The position numbers were made by a program, and so were the translations under genes. A DNA stretch of 11,047 nucleotides, taken from the NCBI GenBank assembly GCA_012961755.1, contig DTYS01000291.1, forward strand, positions 1 to 11,047, in the 5' to 3' direction. Of the stretch, positions 1 through 5,733 are shown piece by piece. This DNA is from Candidatus Latescibacterota bacterium. Its GTDB lineage: Bacteria; Latescibacterota; 4484-107; B68-G9. The notes under the pieces were generated by a model. That model searched no databases and was not told the origin of the DNA. It saw only the letters and a list, made by a program, of their open reading frames with translations. Every line of letters starts with the position of its first letter. The first letter of the stretch is position 1.

Positions 1-399
1 CTGGGTCTGAACCTTGGAGAACCTAAGTACCCTCTCCTTGCACTTCTCCACGAACCTCTCTATCCCATATCTTTCTATATCCCTTTTGGATTTGAAGCCG
101 AGCTCCTTTTCGACCTCGACTTCGACCCAAAGCCCCTGACAGTCGAACCCGTTCTGGTAGCGAAGCTCGTGGCCGGTCATGGCCCGGAACCTCTGATATA
201 TGTCCTTGTAGGTCCTCCCCCATGCGTGGTGGACGCCCATAGGGTTATTCGCTGTTATAGGGCCGTCCAAGAAGGAGAACCTGGGCTTGCCCCTGTTCCT
301 CTCCACGAGCTTCTTGAAAGCTTGGGTCCGATCCCAGAACTTCAGAATCTTGTGCTCAAGCTTCGGAAGATCCAAAGTGTTGGACACGGGTTCGAACAT
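1..399 (-). CDS. ileS: Isoleucyl-tRNA synthetase, N-terminal part (3' end beyond window)
   Basis: Class I aminoacyl-tRNA synthetase that charges tRNA-Ile in the cytoplasm. Only the first 133 codons are present; the frame is open to base 1. Residues 44-63 hold the nucleotide-binding signature (DGPITANNPMGVHHAWGRT). Here the classical HIGH box of IleRS (PPYANGxIHIGH) reads GVHH. The following block, GFDCQGLWVEVEVEKELG (residues 84-101), matches the IleRS GWDCHGLPIE..VEKELG region. From memory, the ANNPMGVHHAWGRT variant is typical of one IleRS subgroup (Chloroflexi and Actinobacteria among others); I could not check this. The ATG at 399 is chosen because GGAGGAGG (405-412) lies 5 nt upstream and a sigma70-like promoter precedes it. 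It is the last gene in the window and seems to be transcribed separately. Family assignment is firm; the subgroup is inference. Confidence 0.93.
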   Translation of the reverse strand, partial: MFEPVSNTLDLPKLEHKILKFWDRTQAFKKLVERNRGKPRFSFLDGPITANNPMGVHHAWGRTYKDIYQRFRAMTGHELRYQNGFDCQGLWVEVEVEKELGFKSKRDIERYGIERFVEKCKERVLRFSKVQTQ

Positions 400-404
400 A
401 TCTT

Positions 405-412
405 CCTCCTCC
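405..412 (-). promoter_or_regulatory. Ribosome binding site of ileS
   Basis: On the minus strand this reads GGAGGAGG and ends 5 nt before the ATG at 399. It is a near-perfect Shine-Dalgarno sequence, fixes the ileS start and supports a bacterial translation system. Confidence 0.8.
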
Positions 413-428
413 GAAGTCGGATCGATAA

Positions 429-457
429 AATTTAAAACATTTCGCGCCCAAAGTCAA
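429..457 (-). promoter_or_regulatory. Sigma70-like promoter of ileS
   Basis: The minus strand carries TTGACT (452-457) as the -35 box, matching 5 of 6 consensus bases. A 17-nt spacer follows, then TAAATT (429-434) as the -10 box, matching 4 of 6. The -10 region sits in the most AT-rich patch of the window. Transcription would start near 421-423, giving a leader of about 23 nt that contains the GGAGGAGG site. No T-box leader or riboswitch fits in this short leader, so ileS is not under T-box control from this promoter. The prediction is from sequence only. Confidence 0.65.
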
Positions 458-463
458 ACACTT

Positions 464-492
464 CCTCAACGTTCAGGCGGTGCCCGTTGAAG
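464..492 (-). other. Possible hairpin between the HD gene and ileS
   Basis: On the minus strand the arms CTTCAACG (485-492) and CGTTGAGG (464-471) can form an 8-bp stem with one G-U pair and a 13-nt loop. It begins 10 nt after the HD gene's stop codon and ends just upstream of the ileS -35 box. That is the expected place for a terminator, but no U-tract follows directly (AAGTGTTTGACTTT), so it is not a textbook intrinsic terminator. It may be a weak or factor-assisted terminator, an mRNA 3'-end stabiliser, or chance. Confidence 0.3.
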
Positions 493-502
493 GGGAGGTC
501 AT

Positions 503-1054
503 TCAGAGCCCGAGCTTCCCAGCTGCCTCCTTGAGGGCTTTTAAGGTGTCAGCTATGTGTTCCTCCAACGGCACCCCGAGTTCCTCCACACCCTTGCGGA
601 TGGCGTCCCTGTCCACCTTCCTTGCGAAGGACTTGTCCTTCATCTTCCTCAGCACGCTTTCCACCCTCACCTCTTCCATCTTCTTATGGGGCATAACCAG
701 GGCACAGGCGACTAAGAATCCTACGAGCTCATCGCATGCGTAGAGCACCTTGGCCATGAGGGTGTCCCTGGGCACCCCGGACCAATCGGCATGTGCCTCG
801 ATCGCCCGCACCACCTCCTCAGGGTACCCAAGCCTCCTCAGCTCCTCCGCTCCCTTGGAGGGATGGTCCGGTGGATTCGGGTACCTCTCGTAGTCCATGT
901 CGTGGAGCAGCCCGGTTATGCCCCAGAGTTCCTCGTCCTCCCCGAACTTCCTTGCGTAGTACCTCATGGCCGCCTCGACCGCAAGGGCGTGCTTGCGGAG
1001 CCCCGGGGACTTCGTCCAGCTGCAGAGCAGTGCCCAAACTTCTTCTCTCGTCAT
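503..1054 (-). CDS. HD-domain metal-dependent phosphohydrolase-like protein
   Basis: A 183-residue protein of the HD superfamily, whose members usually hydrolyse phosphate esters using a metal bound by His and Asp. Visible ligands are H22 (KHALAVEAAM), H51-D52 (the GLLHDMDYERYP block), H64 in DHPSKGAEELRRLG, H88 and D108 (ACDELVGF). This pattern matches a group of uncharacterised HD hydrolases often annotated simply as HD domain protein; the substrate is unknown. The start at 1054 is preferred over an in-frame ATG at 1069. It makes an ATGA overlap with the stop of the upstream fucose isomerase-like gene, has GAGGGTGA just before it, and gives the usual MTREE-type N-terminus of the family. The overlap implies translational coupling to the isomerase-like gene. 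No membrane segments are seen. Confidence 0.85.
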   Translation of the reverse strand: MTREEVWALLCSWTKSPGLRKHALAVEAAMRYYARKFGEDEELWGITGLLHDMDYERYPNPPDHPSKGAEELRRLGYPEEVVRAIEAHADWSGVPRDTLMAKVLYACDELVGFLVACALVMPHKKMEEVRVESVLRKMKDKSFARKVDRDAIRKGVEELGVPLEEHIADTLKALKEAAGKLGL

Positions 1055-2550
1055 CTCACCCTCTCCCATATAGGTTCGGTCCTCCCCTTGGCCTCAGGTC
1101 CCAACACCAAGGGCGTTATCCCGGATATCTCGCAGAGGTATACCAGGCTCCTCACGTGGTTCCCCGCGACACCTAAGACGTGGTTGCAGGGGAAGAGGTC
1201 CACGAACTCCTGGAAGGAGCACGGGAGCTTTGCGTGGACGTGGGGCCATGTCGGGTCGGTCATGGAGTTTATCCTCCTCCTCTCCTCCGGAGGAAGCTCC
1301 ACCGCCTCCCCCTTGACTATCACCATGTAGGGTTTATCGTCCCAGAGCCCGAGCCTTGCGAACGTCATCTCCCCGGCTGCCGCGTCGAACTCCACCGACG
1401 CCCCACCGGCCTTGAAGTAAAGCTCTAAGGCTGGATGGAAGGTGACCTTTGCGAAGTTCTCCTTGGGATCGTCGCTCCTTGCAGCGTACCAGGATGCGTG
1501 GTTTCCGCTGTTGCACCAGTCCCAGAGGTCGAGGTCGGGATGGTACAGCCTCACGTCCATGAAGAGCACGGGAAGCCCTCCCGAGATGTACTTCAGCATC
1601 TGCATGGTTATGGCCGCGTAGGCATCGGCCTCGGTGGCGCAGACCGTCGGCTCCTTGGGACCGTTCCAGTCGTATGGGTCGTTCATGAGCATCTCGGCCA
1701 CATCTCCTAAGCACACATGTTCCGTAAGCTCCCTTTGGCCCTTGAGCCCGCAGAAGTCGAAGCCCTTTTCCTCGTTCACGAGCTTCATCGCAAGGTATAG
1801 CCTTATCTGCTGCTTGAGGGCTTCGGGGGTGAGCATCTTCCCGTCGTAGAGGATCCTCTCCCCGAGCATCTCCTGGAACCACCTGAACCCCTTATCGACC
1901 TCACCCTCGTCCACCTCGTCCTCCATGACCTTCACAAGCCACAGTTGGTCCACCTGCCTCGCCGTAGTTCCTATGTACTTGAGGGTGGGGACCAGGTGGA
2001 AGTACCCTGTCTCCATACCCATGGAGTGTCCACCGTAAAGGCCGTAGACCTCGTTCCTCATCGTGGTGAGGGCCTGGGAAGCCCTAAGCCAGTCCACCAC
2101 CTTCCTCCTGGTCTCCGGATCGTCTATCTCCCCTATTATCCTGTGGGTACGGAACCCCGCCTGGCGAAGTGCCCCGTCTGTAGCCAGAAGTCCAACGTTG
2201 CCAGGGAACTTCCCGTTGTTGTTCGAGAGGCTCAGCACGGGCACGTCCCTCCCGACGCTGTTGAGGAAGGGCCAGGCGAGGAAGGGGAAGTTCCAGACGT
2301 TGTACAGCATAACGATCTGCTTCACCCCTGCCCTGGCCAGCTCCTCACCTACCTTCTGGGCGGCGCGTACGGAGGTTATTATCTGCGAGCCTACCACTAT
2401 CTCGGGGGCAGAACCGTCCCTGTTCTTAAGCTCCCTCCCGAGGACCTCGGCCCAATGCCTCACGACCCTCTCGTTCTCAGGGTTGTTGCGGCTCCATACA
2501 TGCTTCCTCTCGTCGTTGAGCATGGCTATGCCTATGGGGGTGGAACGCAT
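1051..2550 (-). CDS. L-fucose isomerase-family protein
   Basis: A 499-residue cytoplasmic enzyme of the L-fucose/L-arabinose isomerase superfamily, which interconverts an aldose and a ketose using Mn2+. The metal-binding pattern is visible: E307 in CATEADAYAAITMQMLK corresponds to the Glu before the ALTMQ helix of FucI. D332 in PVLFMDVRLYHP corresponds to the Asp of the DVRHY stretch. A C-terminal His follows (H457 or H465 in CNHVLGVAGNH). It is about 90 residues shorter than E. coli FucI (591), as in many thermophile homologues. The ATG at 2550 has GGAGGTG 4 nt upstream. It starts 12 nt after the phosphoesterase and overlaps the HD gene by 4 nt. The substrate is not proven. L-fucose is the family default, but no fuculose kinase or aldolase is here, and the UxaE-like gene upstream suggests a different sugar or sugar acid. 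I therefore leave the symbol empty. Confidence 0.87.
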   Translation of the reverse strand: MRSTPIGIAMLNDERKHVWSRNNPENERVVRHWAEVLGRELKNRDGSAPEIVVGSQIITSVRAAQKVGEELARAGVKQIVMLYNVWNFPFLAWPFLNSVGRDVPVLSLSNNNGKFPGNVGLLATDGALRQAGFRTHRIIGEIDDPETRRKVVDWLRASQALTTMRNEVYGLYGGHSMGMETGYFHLVPTLKYIGTTARQVDQLWLVKVMEDEVDEGEVDKGFRWFQEMLGERILYDGKMLTPEALKQQIRLYLAMKLVNEEKGFDFCGLKGQRELTEHVCLGDVAEMLMNDPYDWNGPKEPTVCATEADAYAAITMQMLKYISGGLPVLFMDVRLYHPDLDLWDWCNSGNHASWYAARSDDPKENFAKVTFHPALELYFKAGGASVEFDAAAGEMTFARLGLWDDKPYMVIVKGEAVELPPEERRRINSMTDPTWPHVHAKLPCSFQEFVDLFPCNHVLGVAGNHVRSLVYLCEISGITPLVLGPEAKGRTEPIWERVR

Positions 2551-2562
2551 GGGGCACCTCCC

Positions 2563-3045
2563 TTAGATTTCGAAAAGCTCGGCCTTCATCCTGTCTATGT
2601 CGAGGACGACGACCGTAGACCTTCCGTGGAGCCATCCCCCCGCCTCCCCTGGGTTGACCACGAGCGGCCTTCCCTCCCTTACCTCCGGCTCGTGGGTGTG
2701 GCCGTACACTACGAGGTCGTATTCCTGCCTCAGGAACTCCTCCAGCCCCTTGAGCTCATGCATGAGTGCTATCCTCCTGCCTTCGTAAGTGAAGGAATGA
2801 GGCCCCCGATGTATCTCCCCTACGTCCCTGAACGCCCTCTTAAGCCCCTTCACCTCCCCGTCGTTGTTGCCGAAGACTCCTACGAGGGGACACCTTAGGG
2901 CCTCGAAATCCCTGGCCACGAATGGGGCTATGAAGTCCCCTGCGTGGAGGACCAATTTCACTTCCCTTTCGTTGAAGAGTTCTACCGCCTTCCTGATCAG
3001 GGGCCTGTTGTCGTGGGTGTCCGAGATTATCCCGACCAGGGTCAT
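2563..3045 (-). CDS. YfcE/MJ0936-family metallophosphoesterase
   Basis: A 160-residue calcineurin-like phosphodiesterase of the small YfcE/MJ0936 type, which binds two metal ions and hydrolyses phosphodiesters in vitro. All metal motifs are visible in order: D9-x-H11 in ISDTHDN, D37 in HAGDF, N60 in GNND, H96 in ALMHELKG, and H116-x-H118 in YGHTHEP. The closing block NPGEAGG (131-137) stands where NPGS is usual. The MHELKG block replaces the common HGH motif, so one ligand position deviates slightly from the standard. The ATG at 3045 follows GAGGAGGGG with only 2 nt between, which is tight but strong. A possible promoter lies in the 50-nt gap before it, so it may head a sub-operon with the isomerase-like and HD genes. 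Its physiological substrate is unknown. Some family members act on cyclic nucleotides, and it may be housekeeping rather than part of sugar catabolism. Confidence 0.9.
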   Translation of the reverse strand: MTLVGIISDTHDNRPLIRKAVELFNEREVKLVLHAGDFIAPFVARDFEALRCPLVGVFGNNDGEVKGLKRAFRDVGEIHRGPHSFTYEGRRIALMHELKGLEEFLRQEYDLVVYGHTHEPEVREGRPLVVNPGEAGGWLHGRSTVVVLDIDRMKAELFEI

Positions 3046-3063
3046 GTCCCCTCCTCGGTCTTA

Positions 3064-3092
3064 AAGATACAGCTTAGCTCCAAAGGAGACAA
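3064..3092 (-). promoter_or_regulatory. Possible internal promoter before the phosphoesterase gene
   Basis: Minus strand TTGTCT (3087-3092), a 17-nt spacer and TATCTT (3064-3069) resemble a sigma70 promoter with 4 of 6 matches in each box. The start point would fall near 3057, leaving a leader of about 12 nt that is almost entirely Shine-Dalgarno sequence. The match is modest and such pairs occur by chance. The gap of 50 nt is, however, the second longest in the window. Confidence 0.35.
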
Positions 3093-3095
3093 GTT

Positions 3096-4250
3096 TCATC
3101 TGACACGGGAGATCGTTGTACAGGACTCGTATGAGTACCATCCCACCTCTTCCAGGGCCTTTAGGGCCTCCCTGTAGTTTTCGGCCTTGGTACCGGCCAT
3201 GAGGCTATGGGAGGCTCCGAGGATGAATCCACCTCCTTCCTTGCATCCAAGTATCGCCTCTCTGACCTCGGCCCTTACCTGCTCGGGTGTCCCACGTACG
3301 AGCAGGTCCACGTTTATGCCGCCCCATAGGCAAAGCCTATCACCGAAGTCCCTCTTGAGGCTTATTATGTCCTCCTCGGGCTGTATGGACTGGTAACAGT
3401 CCACTCCCGCTTCCACGAACATGTCCAACAGAAGCCTGTTCTTGCCACATGAGTGGAATATCACGGGCGCTCCGTGGCGCTTGATATGCCCACACAGCAC
3501 CTCCATTCCGGGAAGTATAGCCCTCCTGAAGGTCTCGGGGGACATCATAGGCCCGGTGCTGCTGCCGTAGTCCGCCTCTAGGAAGACGGTATCCACCCCC
3601 CTTGCGAAGATGGCATCTATGGTCCTCTGGGCCTCCTCCGCCCCCCTTATCCTTTCCTCCCTCACCCCGTCCGGGTCCTCGGCCAGTCGCATCATCCACT
3701 CCTCCATCCCGAACGGGTTGGGGTAGGGGGGGCGGACCCTGCGGCCGAGCCTGGAGATCACGAAGTGCGTATCCCCGAGTTCCCTTATCACATGGTCTAT
3801 AAGCTCGAACTCGGAAGGATCGGGCTCCTGGGGGGGCTCCCATAGGTCCTCGGGAGGCTTCTGTGGCTCCAACGCTTTGGGGGCCATCATTACAAGGTCC
3901 TCTGTCAGAGGGCTGTAACGGTATACGTTCCCTTCCCAGTCCCTCCAGGTCCTTTCGTCCAACTGCTGAAGTGGTTCGAGCCTGAACCCCTCGGGGGGGA
4001 CCATCGAGACCGTCACCCCGTCCAAGCCCATAGCCAAGGTGAACTCCACGACATCCCTCTTCTGGCTCTCCACGACCTCGTCCCTCCTCCCTTCCCAGTA
4101 TGCCTTTATCTCCTTGAAGTGCCCCCTCCAGAACGACGGCCTTCCGAGGACCTGCTCTATGATCCCGTGCTCGAAGATGTACTCCATAACCGGGACCCTG
4201 TCCGGCTCCTCGTGGCCCAATGCCCTCAACACCCTCTCCTTTCCCGTCAT
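3096..4250 (-). CDS. Uroporphyrinogen decarboxylase/MtaA-family protein, function unknown
   Basis: A 384-residue TIM-barrel protein of the UroD superfamily. It holds the heme enzyme uroporphyrinogen decarboxylase, corrinoid methyltransferases such as MtaA, and many uncharacterised proteins found near sugar genes. The N-terminus MTGKERVLRALGHEEPDRVP is the family opening. HSCG (266-269) matches the Zn-binding HxCG of MtaA-type methyltransferases, and LWGGINVD (308-315) is another conserved barrel strand. The third Zn ligand of MtaA, a Cys near the end of the barrel, is not evident: the matching stretch GGGFILGASHSL (339-350) offers H348 instead. No corrinoid protein or reductive activator gene is in the window. 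The sequence does not look like a true heme HemE. The start ATG at 4250 overlaps the stop of the epimerase-family gene (ATGA) and has GGAGGTGG before it. The coupling suggests joint function with that protein; the reaction is unknown. Confidence 0.85.
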   Translation of the reverse strand: MTGKERVLRALGHEEPDRVPVMEYIFEHGIIEQVLGRPSFWRGHFKEIKAYWEGRRDEVVESQKRDVVEFTLAMGLDGVTVSMVPPEGFRLEPLQQLDERTWRDWEGNVYRYSPLTEDLVMMAPKALEPQKPPEDLWEPPQEPDPSEFELIDHVIRELGDTHFVISRLGRRVRPPYPNPFGMEEWMMRLAEDPDGVREERIRGAEEAQRTIDAIFARGVDTVFLEADYGSSTGPMMSPETFRRAILPGMEVLCGHIKRHGAPVIFHSCGKNRLLLDMFVEAGVDCYQSIQPEEDIISLKRDFGDRLCLWGGINVDLLVRGTPEQVRAEVREAILGCKEGGGFILGASHSLMAGTKAENYREALKALEEVGWYSYESCTTISRVR

Positions 4251-5716
4251 GCTCCACCTCCCTCGGCCGAGAACGGGATTATATGCCTCCTAAGATGTCC
4301 CTCGAGCATACTGTAGTACACTTCCTCACCCTCCTCGAGCACCTCCTTCAACCTTTCCCCGAACCTCTCCAATACAGAGCCGTATGTGACGTGCAGGATC
4401 TGCCTGCCGTGGAAGTCGTCCAGGAGGCCCTTGAGGGTTTCGTAACTTGCCGTCTTTGGGTCCGGGATCCGTGACGGATCCGCGCTCACATAGTAGCTCG
4501 CCCTGTCCTGAGGATAGTGCTCTAAGGCCAGGGCTACTATATCTCTGAAGAGCTCAGGAGAAAGCTCGAAGACCGCTCTCAGCGCCTCCAGGTAGCTCGT
4601 GCCGGCCGTCTTGAGGTGGACGAGCCCCTCGGATTCCTCCGCGGCTACGGGGTAGACCGAAAACTTGTCGGAACCGGAATGTATGCTGAGCTTGTACGGT
4701 CCGAACTCCCTGGCTACGGCCATATGTCTGCGGAACTGTTCCCTGAACTCGTCCAGGTCCCCGATGTAGTCCACCCCCTTTTGAAACTCCCCGACGAACC
4801 TCGGGGCAAGGCTCGTCCACCGGCATCCGAGCCTTCTGAGCTCGGATGCCACGAAGATGTGCTCCTCGGGGGTCGTAGGGGAGGACGTTTCGTCGACGGA
4901 GATCTCGAGCTCGTACTCCTCCACCTTTTCCGATAGGTGGCGGCACATCTCGACCGTATGTGCTATCGCCCTTCCGTACTTCACCGCGGCCCTGAGGAAA
5001 GTCTCCTCGGACAGGATGTACACGGAGGGTCCTACCTGGAAGGATCGTCCGCAGTACGTCCTGCGCATATCCTCGGGGCGAGATTCGAGCCGGTCCCAAG
5101 GTAGGGCTTCGTACTTAGCGACCAACGTTCCAACATCGTAAGACCCGGCGGAGTCGTCCACGTACTCGCTCGGGTCCAGGGTGTACGTGACGAAGCCCGC
5201 CCGTGCGCAGGAATCTATGTCCCCTATGGTCTTAAGATGGTCGGCGTCGGCCCCGAACCCCTCAGTCCAACCCTCCTGAAGGGCTCCCCAGGTGGCGTCG
5301 TCCAGGACCTGCTCCGGAGACCTTCCCGTCCTGGACATCTCCCGAACCGATTGCTGGGCGAGGACCGGAAAGACCCCCGTGCCCCTGACTGCCCGGACGT
5401 GCCCAGGGGTGGCGAGCCCGAGCCTGTCCCCTAAGCCGACGGACCTTCTAAGCCCCGCGGGCTTCGGACAGAGTTCCGGAAGGGCCTTCCTCAAGGCTAC
5501 GGCGTTGGCGTGAGTGAGAGGACAGATCTTGAGGGACCGATCATCCTGCCGCAAGGTCTCCCCCTGGAAGGAGGCGAGCGTCCCCTCAGAACGGGACCAG
5601 ACCACTAAGAGCCTCTCCTTCCCCTTCCTGGCCAGGAGGAAGACAGCGTCCTTCCCCTTAACTTCGGAGGAAGGGTACACCGCTATATCTCCCACCTTAA
5701 ACCGAACATCTTTCAT
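4247..5716 (-). CDS. uxaE: Tagaturonate epimerase-family protein
   Basis: A 489-residue protein resembling UxaE, the D-tagaturonate/D-fructuronate epimerase first characterised in Thermotoga maritima hexuronate catabolism. Recognised blocks are GLGDRLGLATPGHVRAV (94-110), QEGWTEGFGADADHLKT (147-163), YKLSIHSGSDKFSVYP (341-356) and HLKTAGTSYLEALR (367-380). The His and Asp residues in these blocks are probable metal or substrate ligands. No signal peptide or membrane segment is seen, so it should be cytoplasmic. The frame is open to 5767, but the ATG at 5716 is chosen. It has GGAAGGAGG 4 nt upstream, avoids overlap with the MFS gene, and gives the clean N-terminus MKDVRFKVGDIAVYP. It lies 17 nt after the transporter gene and overlaps the UroD-like gene by 4 nt. 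Family membership is fairly secure. Activity on tagaturonate rather than a related ketouronate or keto sugar is inference, because no uronate isomerase or mannonate genes are seen nearby. Confidence 0.82.
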   Translation of the reverse strand: MKDVRFKVGDIAVYPSSEVKGKDAVFLLARKGKERLLVVWSRSEGTLASFQGETLRQDDRSLKICPLTHANAVALRKALPELCPKPAGLRRSVGLGDRLGLATPGHVRAVRGTGVFPVLAQQSVREMSRTGRSPEQVLDDATWGALQEGWTEGFGADADHLKTIGDIDSCARAGFVTYTLDPSEYVDDSAGSYDVGTLVAKYEALPWDRLESRPEDMRRTYCGRSFQVGPSVYILSEETFLRAAVKYGRAIAHTVEMCRHLSEKVEEYELEISVDETSSPTTPEEHIFVASELRRLGCRWTSLAPRFVGEFQKGVDYIGDLDEFREQFRRHMAVAREFGPYKLSIHSGSDKFSVYPVAAEESEGLVHLKTAGTSYLEALRAVFELSPELFRDIVALALEHYPQDRASYYVSADPSRIPDPKTASYETLKGLLDDFHGRQILHVTYGSVLERFGERLKEVLEEGEEVYYSMLEGHLRRHIIPFSAEGGGA

Positions 5717-5733
5717 GCATCCTCCTTCCCCCC

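Noticed and set aside
400..502. A T-box leader controlling ileS
   Set aside because: The predicted leader is only about 23 nt, and no antiterminator or specifier stem is present.
791..1330. A 179-codon plus-strand frame across the HD and isomerase-like genes
   Set aside because: It is antisense to real genes, low in information and has no Shine-Dalgarno sequence.
1945..2898. A 317-codon plus-strand open frame across the isomerase-like and phosphoesterase genes
   Set aside because: It is fully antisense to two well-recognised genes, its protein is Pro/His/Val-rich with no family features, and it has no ribosome site. It is a by-product of codon usage.
3340..4257. A 305-codon minus-strand frame within the UroD-like gene
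   Set aside because: It is the shifted frame of the UroD-like gene, rich in Gly and Arg with no recognisable domain.
4554..5099. A 181-codon minus-strand frame inside the epimerase-like gene
   Set aside because: It is an out-of-frame shadow; the other frame has the conserved UxaE blocks.
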